Positions 42,327-51,948 are shown, counted from the stretch's first letter. The stretch is 64,000 nucleotides of DNA from Actinoplanes lutulentus (GCF_003259845.1 NZ_QLMJ01000001.1:372001-436000); one strand, 5' to 3'. Notes: generated from the sequence alone by a model not told the origin. Numbers and translations are program-made.

Positions 42327-44150
42327 TCAGGATGGCACGGTCGCCGGCTCCGGTGCCGCCTGCACCACGTTGCGGCCGCCGTTCTTGGCGGCGTACAGCG
42401 CCTCGTCGGCACGTTCCAGCAGTTGTTCCGCCGACTCCACGCCGTCCCATACCGCGTACCCAATGCTGCATGTCTCGTCGTCCGGCGTCGCTAGCCGGAC
42501 CCTTTCCAAGGTCGCGAAAGCGGCCGCGCCGTGCAGGGCGATGACGAACTCCTCGCCACCCCACCGGGCGATCACGTCGTCGCCGTGCAGCTCACCGGCG
42601 AAGGCCACCGCCGCGCGCTGCAGCAGCTCGTCGCCGGCCACGTGCCCGTGGGTGTCGTTGTACCGCTTGAACCGGTCCAGGTCGGCGATCGCCACGGTGA
42701 TCGTGCGGCCCTGGGCGAACAGTGTCGCCAGCTGCTCCTGCCAGGCCCGGCGGTTGGGCAGGCCGGTCAGGGTGTCGGTGAACGCCATCTGTTCGAGGCG
42801 GCGCAGCAGCCGCTCGTGTTCCATGGCGAGGGCCGTCTCGTCGGCGAGCATGGCGACCGCACGGGCCCGGTGGTCGCTGACCGACGCGACGCGGCTGCGC
42901 CAGCCGACCACCAGGACGGCGAGCACGACACCGTCGGCGATCACCGGCTGCCACAGCATCGACCGGCCCTCGACCATCTTCAGCAGGGCCGGGGAGACCC
43001 TCGGGTCGGCGGTCGCGTCGGCGAGGAAGACCGGCTGCCCGTCGCCGAAGACGCGGGCCGTCATCGAGGTGTCGTCGAGCGGGATCCGGGTGCCGAGCAC
43101 GTGGGCGCCGAGCGCGCCGGTGACGAAGAGCGCCCCGGCGCTCGGTTCCATCAGGCTGACGTTGTCCGCCTCGGCGAGGTCCCGGATCGCGCCGATGATC
43201 GTGTTGCGGGCGTCCTCGCCGGTACGGATCCGCCGGGCGGCGAGCGAGACCGCGGCGAGCAGCCGGTCCGAGTCGCGGACGGCCTGCTCGGCGAGGTGCC
43301 GGTCGGTGACGTCCTGGAGCTGGATCAGGGTCCAGGTGGTGCTGCGGCCGACGGTCGACCAGACCCAGCGAACGGTGCCGTCCGGCCGCTCGAAACGCTG
43401 CTCGGCGGAGTCCCCACCCGGCCGGTACGCCAGGCAGTCGGAGCCGACCAGCTCTTCGGCCGACCGGCCCACCAGATCGCAGAAGGCCTGGTTCACGGCG
43501 ACGATCACACCCTGCTCGTCGACGACGGCGACGCCGGACGGCGAGGCGTGGAACAGGCTGCCGAACCGGTCGGCGACCGCGGAGATCTCGTCCCGGGCGT
43601 TGCGCAGCTGCCGCTGCCGCCGGCGCAGCGCCTCGTTGAGGATCACCGCGACCAGCGCCGAGATCCCGAGCTGCACGGCCCAGTACCCGAGCTCGTCGTC
43701 ACGCAGCTCGGGCACCCAGACCACACCGGCCAGCCAGCCGGCGCAGCCGAGGGTGGTCGCGGCCAGGAACGTCCGGCGATACCGCAGCACGACCGCTATC
43801 CCGACCAGTGTGAGCATCAGCGTGGTCGTGTAGTGGATCTGCCCGGTGATCGCGACCTGGGCCACCCCGTCGAGGACGGGCACGTAACCGAGGTGGTCGC
43901 CCCAGTCGGGTTGTCCCCAGCGACGCGGCAGCGGGATCGCCGCGATGACGAGCAGCCCGGCGGTCAGGGCGGCGAGCACGGTCGTGGAGATCCGCGCGTA
44001 CCCGTCGAGCATGACGAAGTTGGTGATCGCGAGGATGATGTAGAAGCTGGCGAAGGCGCCGCGCATCCATCGGGTCGCGGCGAGGTCGGAGGCGTCCGAG
44101 GAGGGCACACCGAAAGAACCGCCGCGCTCCTGCTCCCGACCAGCGCTCAA
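42327..44150 (-). CDS. Membrane diguanylate cyclase (PAS-GAF-GGDEF)
   Basis: About 607 residues. An N-terminal membrane domain of about five helices (residues 30-175), a PAS domain (FGSLFHASPSGVAVVDEQG...), a GAF domain (about residues 300-440) and a GGDEF domain with RWGGEEF, which should make cyclic di-GMP from two GTP. The inhibitory RxxD site is HGDD here, so product inhibition may be lost. The TTG start at 44150 is set by the GGAGGAGG site upstream; the frame also opens at a TTG at 44174. Confidence 0.88.
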   Translation of the reverse strand: MSAGREQERGGSFGVPSSDASDLAATRWMRGAFASFYIILAITNFVMLDGYARISTTVLAALTAGLLVIAAIPLPRRWGQPDWGDHLGYVPVLDGVAQVAITGQIHYTTTLMLTLVGIAVVLRYRRTFLAATTLGCAGWLAGVVWVPELRDDELGYWAVQLGISALVAVILNEALRRRQRQLRNARDEISAVADRFGSLFHASPSGVAVVDEQGVIVAVNQAFCDLVGRSAEELVGSDCLAYRPGGDSAEQRFERPDGTVRWVWSTVGRSTTWTLIQLQDVTDRHLAEQAVRDSDRLLAAVSLAARRIRTGEDARNTIIGAIRDLAEADNVSLMEPSAGALFVTGALGAHVLGTRIPLDDTSMTARVFGDGQPVFLADATADPRVSPALLKMVEGRSMLWQPVIADGVVLAVLVVGWRSRVASVSDHRARAVAMLADETALAMEHERLLRRLEQMAFTDTLTGLPNRRAWQEQLATLFAQGRTITVAIADLDRFKRYNDTHGHVAGDELLQRAAVAFAGELHGDDVIARWGGEEFVIALHGAAAFATLERVRLATPDDETCSIGYAVWDGVESAEQLLERADEALYAAKNGGRNVVQAAPEPATVPS

Positions 44151-44224
44151 GGCAATCCTCCTCCACCACCCCAACGCTTGTCGGTAACTATTCCGCCAAC
44201 CTGAACTTATCCGTCAAATCGGCC

Positions 44225-45349
44225 TCACTTGAGGTCAACGGTTCGCAGGGATTCGTACGCGCCCCGGTAGACGCGGGGGCCGACGATCGGCATCAGCGGG
44301 TTGCGCAGCCAGGTCGGCAGGCCGGCCGCCTTGGCGAACCGGTCGGTCGCGGTCTGCACGTGGGTCACCCGGGCACGGCGTTTCGCCTCGTACCGCGCGC
44401 CGGCCGTGTCCCAGTCGCCGCCGGCCAGCACGTTCGCCAGGACCAGCGCGTCCTCGACGGCCAGGGCCGCGCCCTGCGCCCAGACCGGCGCGGTGGCGTG
44501 GGCCGCGTCGCCGACGAGCACGCAGCGGCCGGACGCCCAGGACGTGGCGCGTACCTCTTCGATCGGCGAGTGGTACAGCGTGGCCGGGTCCTTCTCGATG
44601 TGCGCGAGGACGGCGCGGACCGGGTCGGGGTAGTCGCGGAACGTCTCGTGCAGCCAGGACGGCTCGGCGCCGATCGGGCCGCCGCGGATACCGGACGCGT
44701 ACCCGTACACCTCGTGCTCGTCGACCGGGATGAGCAGGAAGGCGCCGCCGTCGCCGGACCAGACCGTCCAGCAGTCGACGCCCGGGTTGGGTGCCATGAA
44801 CCGCCAGCTGGCGGCGCTGAGCAGCGACTCCCGGGTGCTCCCGCCGCCGAAGACGCTTCCGCGGACGACCGAGCGGACGCCGTCGGCGCCGGCGACGAAC
44901 GCGTACGTCTGCATCTCGTCGGTGTCGAAGGCCGCTTCGGCGCCGGCTCGCGCCGGGCGCACCCCACGCACGGACGCGGGCGAGCGCCGCGCATCATCCA
45001 GGCCGTCGCCGAGGAGCGCCAGGAGATCTTTCCTTCGTACGCACCGCGGCTGCGCGTCCGCACCCCAGAACTCCTCCTCGTCGATGGTGAAGAGCAGCCG
45101 GCCCCGGGTGGAGCGGTATTCACGGCGGCGGGTGGGCCGGCCCAGTTTCCGCAGGCCGTCGCCGACGCCGAGGGCGGTCAGCGCGGTGATGGCGTTACCC
45201 GGCAGGTTGATCGCCAGCCCCGCCGTGCCGGCGCCGGCGCCGGGGACGGCACGCTCGGCGATCTCCACCGGGATGTCCCGCTCGCGGAGTGCCCGGGCCA
45301 GTGCGAGGCCGGCGATCCCACCACCGACCACAAGAACGGAATTATCCAT
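44225..45349 (-). CDS. FAD-dependent monooxygenase (PHBH/aromatic hydroxylase type)
   Basis: A 374-residue flavoprotein: GxGxxG at residues 8-13 (VVGGGIAGLALARAL), and the second FAD motif VLVGDAAHATAPVWAQGAALAVEDA. It should hydroxylate an aromatic or similar substrate using NAD(P)H and O2. It follows the PucR gene by 41 bases on the same strand and may be controlled by it. Confidence 0.87.
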   Translation of the reverse strand: MDNSVLVVGGGIAGLALARALRERDIPVEIAERAVPGAGAGTAGLAINLPGNAITALTALGVGDGLRKLGRPTRRREYRSTRGRLLFTIDEEEFWGADAQPRCVRRKDLLALLGDGLDDARRSPASVRGVRPARAGAEAAFDTDEMQTYAFVAGADGVRSVVRGSVFGGGSTRESLLSAASWRFMAPNPGVDCWTVWSGDGGAFLLIPVDEHEVYGYASGIRGGPIGAEPSWLHETFRDYPDPVRAVLAHIEKDPATLYHSPIEEVRATSWASGRCVLVGDAAHATAPVWAQGAALAVEDALVLANVLAGGDWDTAGARYEAKRRARVTHVQTATDRFAKAAGLPTWLRNPLMPIVGPRVYRGAYESLRTVDLK

Positions 45350-45390
45350 TTTGGAGACGATAGAGCAGTGTCCGACCGTTTTCTGGCAGA

Positions 45391-46533
45391 TCAACGACGC
45401 GCAAGCACCAGCAGCAGCTCGAACCGCGTGTCGGGATCGTCCAGATCGTCGCCGAGCAGGTCCCGGAGACGGTTCAACCGGTAGCTGACGGTCTGTGGGT
45501 GCACGAACAGCTCGGCGGCCACTGCCGTACGCGATCCCCAATGGCGTAACCAGCTCTCCAGGGTGACCAGAAGCTGGTCGCGCTGGCCGGCCTTGAGCCC
45601 CGCGAGGGGCGCGAGGCGGCGCGCCGCGAGCACGGCGAGCGCGCCGGTCTCCCCCCGCAGCGCGAGTGCCGCGAAGTGGTCGGCGGCGAAGACCGGGTCG
45701 GCGTCGGGCACGGGTTTGACCAGCTCAGCGGTGCGTTCGGCGAGGCGGACCGCCTCCGGGGTCTCGGACCAGGCCAGGGCCGGGCCGACCACCGCCTCCC
45801 GGCCGCGCAACGCCTCGGTGAGGGCGGCCCGCTCGGCGCGCGGCCCGGCCCGCAGCAGCAGGATCGCGTCGCGGCCGCGCTCGGCGACCACGCCGTCGGC
45901 GCCGAACCGGAACCGGGCGTCGCGGGCCTGGTCCGGCGGCAGCAGCACCGGGACGACCAGGTCGAGGCTGAGCCAGCCGATGCCGGCCGCCGCGTCCCGG
46001 GCCAGGTCCGGCGGCGCACCGCCGCGCAGCAGCAGGTCGGCCATCTGCCGGCGGCGGCGGTCACCCTCGCCGGCCTGCTCGCGCAACTGCCGGGCCAGGC
46101 CGTCGGTGCAGGCCGCGGCGAGCTCGTCGACATAGGCGCTGGTCGCGTCGGTCAGGTCGATCAGCTCGTCAACAGTGATCGGGCGCAGCGCCGCGAGGGA
46201 CTCGGACGCGGTCCGCAGCATCAGCCGGGCCGCGGTGCGCAGCGCGCCGAGCAGCATCTCCGGCCCGCGGTTCTCCCGGGCCTCGGCGGCGCCCAGCGCC
46301 ACGAAGACCTCCCGGATCCCCGGCGGCAGCGCCGGCTCGGCGGTGCCGGCCAGGTCCAGGAACCGGTCCAGCGCGACCTGCACGGCGGTCCGCACGTCGC
46401 GCTCGAACTTCGCGCCGCCGTCACCCTGCAACGCGGTGGCCGCGGTGTCCGCGATCGCCTGGACCGTGGCGGGCAGCCGGGGACGCATCGCCGGCGCGAG
46501 ATCAACGGACAAGCGTAACCACGGTGTTTCCAT
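45391..46533 (-). CDS. PucR/CdaR-type transcriptional regulator
   Basis: A 380-residue regulator with a long helical/GGDEF-like middle and a C-terminal PucR helix-turn-helix (LESWLRHWGSRTAVAAELFVHPQTVSYRLNRLRDLLG). PucR proteins respond to purine or sugar-acid metabolites. It is divergent from the aldolase-aminotransferase gene and precedes the monooxygenase gene, so either could be its target. Confidence 0.85.
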   Translation of the reverse strand: METPWLRLSVDLAPAMRPRLPATVQAIADTAATALQGDGGAKFERDVRTAVQVALDRFLDLAGTAEPALPPGIREVFVALGAAEARENRGPEMLLGALRTAARLMLRTASESLAALRPITVDELIDLTDATSAYVDELAAACTDGLARQLREQAGEGDRRRRQMADLLLRGGAPPDLARDAAAGIGWLSLDLVVPVLLPPDQARDARFRFGADGVVAERGRDAILLLRAGPRAERAALTEALRGREAVVGPALAWSETPEAVRLAERTAELVKPVPDADPVFAADHFAALALRGETGALAVLAARRLAPLAGLKAGQRDQLLVTLESWLRHWGSRTAVAAELFVHPQTVSYRLNRLRDLLGDDLDDPDTRFELLLVLARR

Positions 46534-46542
46534 CCCCGGATT

Positions 46543-46559
46543 TTGTCACCCGGTGATAA
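46543..46559. promoter_or_regulatory. Operator candidate TTGTCACCCGGTGATAA
   Basis: A 17-base palindrome with TCACC/GGTGA inner arms and TT/AA ends lies 9 bases from the PucR start and about 100 bases before the aldolase-aminotransferase gene, in their shared divergent region. Confidence 0.45.
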
Positions 46560-46659
46560 AGGTACGGTCGCATCTTGCTGGCAGGGAGACGGTGAACTGT
46601 GCTGTTGTCGCGACGACGATGGTGCTGGTCACACCGCCCCCTCCGATCGGACACCGCCC

Positions 46660-48882
46660 GTGAAACACCAGTTGTCCCGCCGCCACGTGGTCGACATGTG
46701 CCGGACGATGCTCGAACGCGGATATCTCAAGGCGACCGAGGGCAACGTCTCGGTGCGCATCCCGGGTCATGAGCTCTACGCGGTCACGCCGAGCAACTAC
46801 GACTACGACAAGATGCGCGACGAGGACATCTGCATCGTCGACTTCAACGGCAAGCACGTGCCGGATCTCGGCGGCGCCGGTGGGCTCGTGCCGTCGATCG
46901 AGTGCGGGATGCACGCGAACATCTACAAGTCGCGGCCCGACGTCAACGCGATCGTGCACACCCACCAGCCGTACGCCTCGGCTCTGGCGTTCCTGCGCAA
47001 GCCGATCCCGGCGCTGACCGACGAGCAGGTCCGGTTCCTGGGCCGCGAGGTCGCGATCATCGATTACGCGCCGTCCGGCACCGGCTTCCTGGCGAAGAAC
47101 GTCCAGAAGAAGGTCGTGAGCGGGGACAACGCGTTCATCATCGCGAACCACGGCGTGGTCGCGGTGGGCACCGACCCGGACCGCGCGGTGTTCAACATGG
47201 CGCTGCTGGAGAAGGTGTCGATCGCGTACCTGATGGCGCTGACGTCGGAGGCCGGCAAGGTCTACACGATCCCGTCGACGATCCGCGAGATCGCCTTCGG
47301 CAAGCTGAAGAAGGACGAGAAGCGGATCGCCTCGCAGATCGTCGACGCGGTCGAGCCGATCCGGGTCCCCGACGGCGAGGAACTGCCGAGCGTCGCCGAG
47401 GTCGCGGAGCCGGCCGCCGAGACGGCCGCCCCCGACCTCGGTTACATGATCACCGAGTACCTCGACGTCGACGACACCATGCGGCGGCTGAAGGCCCTGG
47501 TGTCCCAGCCGTTGCGCGGGCTGCGGCACGACGCGCTGCTCGACACGCTGAACTACTTCGACACCAAGTGCACGGCCAGCAAGGAGATCACCGAGCGGGC
47601 CAAGAAGCGCATCCCCGGCGGTGTCCAGCACAACCTGGCGTTCAACTACCCGTTCCCGCTCGCCGTGGACAAGGCCGAGGGCGCGCACCTCACCGACCGC
47701 GACGGCAACGTCTACATCGACTTCCTGCAGGCCGGCGGCCCGACGATCCTGGGCAGCAACTACTCCCCGGTCAACGAGCAGGTCGCCGCGGTGATCAAGG
47801 AGAGCGGGCCGGTCACCGGCCTCTTCCATGAGTACGAGCTCAAGCTCGCCGAGATCATCAACAAGTACATGCCGCACATCGAGATGTACCGGTCGCTCGG
47901 TTCCGGCACCGAGGCCGTGATGGCGGCGGTCCGGGCGGCCCGTGCGCACACCGGCAAGAAGATGGTCATCAAGGTCGGTGGCGCGTACCACGGCTGGTCC
48001 GACACGGTCGTCTACGGCCTGCGGGTGCCGGGAAGCTTCCGGATGAACGCGAAGGGCATCCCGTGGGGCGCGACCGGGCGTACCCGAGAGGCTTTTCCTC
48101 ATGATCTTGGAACGCTCAAGCGCAAGCTGATCGAGAACCGGCTGCGCGGCGGCACGGCCGCCGTGATCGTCGAACCGCTCGGCCCGGAGTCCGGCACCCG
48201 CCCGGTGCCGTACGGATACAACGCGGCCGTCCGGAAGCTCTGCGACGAGTTCGGCGCGATGCTGATCTTCGACGAGGTGGTCACCGGTTTCCGGACCGGG
48301 CTCGGCGGCGCGGCCGGTTACTTCGGCGTCACCCCCGACCTGACCGTTTTCGGTAAGGCCGTCTCCGGCGGTTACCCGATGGCCGGCGGCGTCGGTGGCA
48401 AGGCCGAGGTGATGAGCGTCTTCGGCTCCGGGCTCGACGGCAAGAGCGGCGCGCACATCCAGGTCGGCGGCACCCTGTCGGCCAACCCGCTGTCCTGCGC
48501 GGCCGGGTACTTCGCGATCCAGGAGATGGCCCGCACCAACGCGCCGGTCATCGCCGGGCGCGCCGGTGACCGGCTCACCCGCGGCCTGCAGAAGCTGATC
48601 GACAAGTACGGCCTGCCGTACGTCGCCTACAACCAGGGCTCGATCGTGCACCTCGAATGCAGCGGTGTGATGCTGCTCGACATGCGCAACCCGGTGAAGC
48701 TGCTCAAGGAGAACAAGGGCCGCAAGACGCTGATGGAGCAGATGGGCGCCGCGTACGCCGCGCACGGCATCATCACCCTCGCCGGGTCCCGGATGTACAC
48801 GTCGATGGCTGACACCGACGAGGTCATCGACGACGCGCTGTCCCGTTTCGACCAGGTCTTCGCGCTGGTCGAGGGGGTCTGA
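46660..48882 (+). CDS. Class II aldolase fused to class III aminotransferase
   Basis: A 740-residue fusion. Residues 1-215 are a class II (FucA/AraD-type) aldolase with zinc ligands His100 and His102 (IVHTHQP) and His164 (IANHGVV), and general acid/base Glu81. After a flexible Ala/Glu-rich linker, residues about 300-740 form a class III PLP aminotransferase related to glutamate-1-semialdehyde aminomutase, with FDEVVTGFR and PLP lysine 566 (FGKAVSGGYP). All catalytic residues are kept, so both halves look active. The GTG at 46660 fits the aldolase N-terminus. The FGGY kinase gene follows with no gap. Confidence 0.85.
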   Translation: MKHQLSRRHVVDMCRTMLERGYLKATEGNVSVRIPGHELYAVTPSNYDYDKMRDEDICIVDFNGKHVPDLGGAGGLVPSIECGMHANIYKSRPDVNAIVHTHQPYASALAFLRKPIPALTDEQVRFLGREVAIIDYAPSGTGFLAKNVQKKVVSGDNAFIIANHGVVAVGTDPDRAVFNMALLEKVSIAYLMALTSEAGKVYTIPSTIREIAFGKLKKDEKRIASQIVDAVEPIRVPDGEELPSVAEVAEPAAETAAPDLGYMITEYLDVDDTMRRLKALVSQPLRGLRHDALLDTLNYFDTKCTASKEITERAKKRIPGGVQHNLAFNYPFPLAVDKAEGAHLTDRDGNVYIDFLQAGGPTILGSNYSPVNEQVAAVIKESGPVTGLFHEYELKLAEIINKYMPHIEMYRSLGSGTEAVMAAVRAARAHTGKKMVIKVGGAYHGWSDTVVYGLRVPGSFRMNAKGIPWGATGRTREAFPHDLGTLKRKLIENRLRGGTAAVIVEPLGPESGTRPVPYGYNAAVRKLCDEFGAMLIFDEVVTGFRTGLGGAAGYFGVTPDLTVFGKAVSGGYPMAGGVGGKAEVMSVFGSGLDGKSGAHIQVGGTLSANPLSCAAGYFAIQEMARTNAPVIAGRAGDRLTRGLQKLIDKYGLPYVAYNQGSIVHLECSGVMLLDMRNPVKLLKENKGRKTLMEQMGAAYAAHGIITLAGSRMYTSMADTDEVIDDALSRFDQVFALVEGV

Positions 48883-50472
48883 ATGGCCCTAGCGCCTCAG
48901 GTTTTGGCGATCGACCTCGGAACCTCGGGGATGAAGGCGGCCCTGGTCTCCCCGGACGGCACGGTCACCGGCTGGGCCGAACGCCCGGTGCCGCTGCGGG
49001 TGCTGCCCGGCGGCGGCGCCGAACAGGACCCGGTCGCCTGGTGGGACGCGCTCGCCGAGGTCGTCGCCGACCTCGGTCGTGACCACCCGGAGCATCTGCG
49101 CGCGGTCACCACGATCTGCTCGTCCACCCAGGGTGAGGGCACGATCGCCGTTGACGCGGACGGTGAACCGCTGACGCAGTGCGTCACCTGGCTCGACATG
49201 CGTGGGGCGGGGCATCTGCGGCGTCAGTTCGCGGGTTTTCCGGCGTACCAAGGAATGTCGCTCTTCAAAATCGTGCGCTGGCTGCGCCTGACCGGAGGCA
49301 TGCCCTCCGTGACCGGCAAGGACCCGGCGGCGCACATGCTTTTCATCCGCGACGAGATGCCTGACATTTATGAGCGGACGAAGACGTTCCTGAACGTCCT
49401 CGACTGGATCAATCTGAAGCTCACCGGCCGCACGGTCGCGACCGTCGACTCGATCCTCACCTCGTGGGTCACCGACAACCGGAAAGCAGACGCCATCCGG
49501 TACGCGCCGTCGCTGGTCGCCGCCAGCGGGATCGACGGGGACAAATTCCCGCCGATCGTCAAATGCACCGAGGTGATCGGCACGCTTGCCCCCAGCGCTG
49601 CCGATCACCTCGGGCTCCCGCGGTCGGTGCGGGTGGTGGCCGGCGCTATCGACAACACGGCCGCGGCAGTCGGCGCCGGAACGGTCCGGGACAACGAGGC
49701 CCATCTTTATCTGGGTACGTCGTCGTGGATCGCGGCGCACGTTCCGCGCAAGAAGACCGATGTGGTGGCCGGGATCGCGTCGATTCCGTGCGCCATTCCG
49801 GATCGCTATCTGATGACCGCGCTGCAGGCCACGGCCGGCGCGAATCTGACCTGGCTGCGCGACAAGATCGTGGAGTTCGACGATCCGCTGGTCTCGGCGG
49901 GGCACATCAGCCGGGACGAGGGCACCATCTTCGACGCTTTCGACAAAATTATTCCGTCGGTGCCGGCCGGGTCTGACGGCGTTCTGTACATGCCGTGGCT
50001 CTATGGGGAGCGGGCACCGGTCGACGATCCGCATCTGCGGGCCGGCTTCCTGAACATCTCGCTGGAAACGACGCGGTCGGATTTGCTGCGGGCGGTTTTC
50101 GAAGGGGTGGCGCTCAATACGCGATGGATGACCGGGGCGGTGAATCGCTTCCTCGGGACGCCGATGTCGTCACTGGTGATAACCGGCGGGGCGGCGCGAT
50201 CGTCGTCGTGGTGCCAGATTTTCGCGGACGTTCTCGGGGTGGAGATCCGGCGGGACGCACGTCCCGTTCTGGTGAATGCCCGAGGCGCGGGCTGGATCGG
50301 AGCGGTCGGCGCCGGGCTTATCGACTTCTCCGACATCTCGGAGCTGGCGCAGAACAACGAGGTGTTCTCACCGGGATCGGACCAGGCCCGCTACGACGAG
50401 ATATTCGCGATTTACACGCGCTTGCACAAACAGCTGGCGCCGGTTTACAAGAGCCTGAACAAGGCTCAGTAG
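48883..50472 (+). CDS. FGGY-family carbohydrate kinase (xylulokinase-like)
   Basis: A 529-residue two-domain kinase: phosphate-1 motif at residues 9-21 (AIDLGTSGMKAAL), substrate-binding CSSTQGEG and TWLDMRG, AGAIDNTAAAVG, and the ATP-binding ITGGAARSSSWCQIFADVLG. It would phosphorylate a sugar or polyol; by position, the product is probably the substrate of the fused aldolase. The ATG follows the upstream stop directly (TGAATG), so translation is coupled. The product identity is unknown. Confidence 0.88.
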   Translation: MALAPQVLAIDLGTSGMKAALVSPDGTVTGWAERPVPLRVLPGGGAEQDPVAWWDALAEVVADLGRDHPEHLRAVTTICSSTQGEGTIAVDADGEPLTQCVTWLDMRGAGHLRRQFAGFPAYQGMSLFKIVRWLRLTGGMPSVTGKDPAAHMLFIRDEMPDIYERTKTFLNVLDWINLKLTGRTVATVDSILTSWVTDNRKADAIRYAPSLVAASGIDGDKFPPIVKCTEVIGTLAPSAADHLGLPRSVRVVAGAIDNTAAAVGAGTVRDNEAHLYLGTSSWIAAHVPRKKTDVVAGIASIPCAIPDRYLMTALQATAGANLTWLRDKIVEFDDPLVSAGHISRDEGTIFDAFDKIIPSVPAGSDGVLYMPWLYGERAPVDDPHLRAGFLNISLETTRSDLLRAVFEGVALNTRWMTGAVNRFLGTPMSSLVITGGAARSSSWCQIFADVLGVEIRRDARPVLVNARGAGWIGAVGAGLIDFSDISELAQNNEVFSPGSDQARYDEIFAIYTRLHKQLAPVYKSLNKAQ

Positions 50473-50774
50473 TAATGGGCGTGCGCGGTCTTCGGCGGCT
50501 CGCCGGACCGCGTGAACGCCCGCAGGATCGAGGCGGCGACCCGAGCCAGACCGGCCGGGTCAACACCCTCGGCCGAACCGGTCGTCTCACCGCTGACAGC
50601 GTCGATGAGCAGGTCACCCAGGACGTTGCCGAGCCGGTCCGCCGGCCGGAACCGCCGCGCCTGCGGGTCGAACGCCACGAAACCCGAGGCTCCGGCGCCC
50701 TGGTCCGCCTCCCAGCGGTAGAGCACGCCGTGGGGTGAGGATCCCTCAGCCCAGACACCGATCGATGCGGTCAC
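50466..50774 (-). CDS. Small protein downstream of toxin candidate, possible immunity
   Basis: A 102-residue protein of no recognised family, with a Trp-containing N-terminus (TASIGVWAEGSSPHGVLYRWE) and an acidic-leaning middle. It begins 13 bases after the toxin-like gene and has a strong GGAGG site. The position, directly downstream of a polymorphic toxin, suggests immunity, but sequence alone does not prove it. Its stop overlaps the convergent FGGY kinase end by seven bases. Confidence 0.65.
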   Translation of the reverse strand: MTASIGVWAEGSSPHGVLYRWEADQGAGASGFVAFDPQARRFRPADRLGNVLGDLLIDAVSGETTGSAEGVDPAGLARVAASILRAFTRSGEPPKTAHAHYY

Positions 50775-50787
50775 TCCGTCACCTCCA

Positions 50788-51948
50788 TCAGTCCTGGTGC
50801 TGATAGCCGAGACCATCCGCGGCCGCGGCCTCGGGATCCCAGGTGAATCCGGCATCGAGTGTCGCCGCATGTGCCCTGCGATAGCTTAGGTCACCGGTCC
50901 GGGCCATGAACTCCGCCTCGTGACGCTCATGCCTCAGCAGATCCAGGTCAGCGGGATGCGGCTGCCCCTCCGCCAGCCTGTGCCAAGCCTCGGCGATGCG
51001 CGGGTTCGCGTCGAACCGCCCCATCTCACCGTCCGAGTAGGAGTCGAGGAGATGCTCCTCCCGGAAGAGGTGATTCTTGACGCGGCGGATGTCCTCCGGG
51101 GTGAATCCGTGCTCCCTGGCCGTCGCGGCGATCGCGGGAAGTTCGTCGTCACCACGGCGGATCTCGTCGTAGGCCTCGTCCGCCCAGCGCACCTCGTAAT
51201 CCATGCTGTTTCGCGGCCGGCGCACCTCACCGCCCGTCTGGCGATGGCCGGTCCGTTTCCCGGGGTGGCGGAAGAGGCCGGTCAGCTCGTCCAGCTTCCC
51301 GGTCAGCCTTCGCAGGCTGTTCAGCAGCGCGCGGACGAAGTCCTGGATCCTGTTCGCCCACCGGGACACCAGCCCGACGACCTGGGCGGCGACCACCGGA
51401 GTCGCGATGCCGAGCGTCAGCCCTTCGGCTGCCAGCCACTGCGGCAATCGGACGGCCAGCGTCGCCACGAACTGAGCGATCAGATCACGCACGATGTCGC
51501 GTACCAGGCCGACCAGCAGACCGGCGCCTTCGACCGCATACGAGATCGCCTTCGTCACCGTCGCGAGACCATCCAGCGCTGCCAGCTGTTCCCCGGCGTG
51601 TCCCCGATAGGCGTCGCCTGCCGCACCGAACCAGCCGGCCGTCTCCGCTTCGATCGCGCTCATGTATTGCTCGCGGGCGATACCGATCGACTCCGCGACA
51701 CCCTGCCAGGCGCCGGCCCGTTCGGCGATCTCGTCCGGCTTGCCGGCGAGCTGGTCCAACGCCTCCTGCAACGGCCTGACGTGCTCGATCAGCCAGCCCA
51801 CGCCCCACGCCGCCAGCGTGCCCAGCGGATCGATCGCCATGCCGAGCGCGTCAAGGCTCCCGCCCACCGCGCCGAGGGTGCCGTCGACCCAGCTGTTGTC
51901 GTGAATGCCGCTGCTGACCCGTTGAGCGTCCTCCAGCAGAGCCTGCAT
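50788..51948 (-). CDS. WXG-like polymorphic toxin candidate
   Basis: A 386-residue protein. Residues about 1-130 form a helical WXG/ESX-type domain (AETAGWFGAAGDAYRGHAG carries a WxG-like turn), followed by hydrophobic helices (155-195). After a basic linker (PGKRTGHRQTGGEVRR) the C-terminal 140 residues form a separate domain with conserved-looking HLFREEHLL, IAEAWHRLAEG, DLLRHERHEAEFMARTGDLSYRRAHA. This layout, export-type helices then a variable tip, fits type VII-secreted polymorphic toxins. The tip's enzyme activity is not recognised; His/Glu residues suggest a metal-dependent or nuclease-like fold. Confidence 0.65.
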   Translation of the reverse strand: MQALLEDAQRVSSGIHDNSWVDGTLGAVGGSLDALGMAIDPLGTLAAWGVGWLIEHVRPLQEALDQLAGKPDEIAERAGAWQGVAESIGIAREQYMSAIEAETAGWFGAAGDAYRGHAGEQLAALDGLATVTKAISYAVEGAGLLVGLVRDIVRDLIAQFVATLAVRLPQWLAAEGLTLGIATPVVAAQVVGLVSRWANRIQDFVRALLNSLRRLTGKLDELTGLFRHPGKRTGHRQTGGEVRRPRNSMDYEVRWADEAYDEIRRGDDELPAIAATAREHGFTPEDIRRVKNHLFREEHLLDSYSDGEMGRFDANPRIAEAWHRLAEGQPHPADLDLLRHERHEAEFMARTGDLSYRRAHAATLDAGFTWDPEAAAADGLGYQHQD

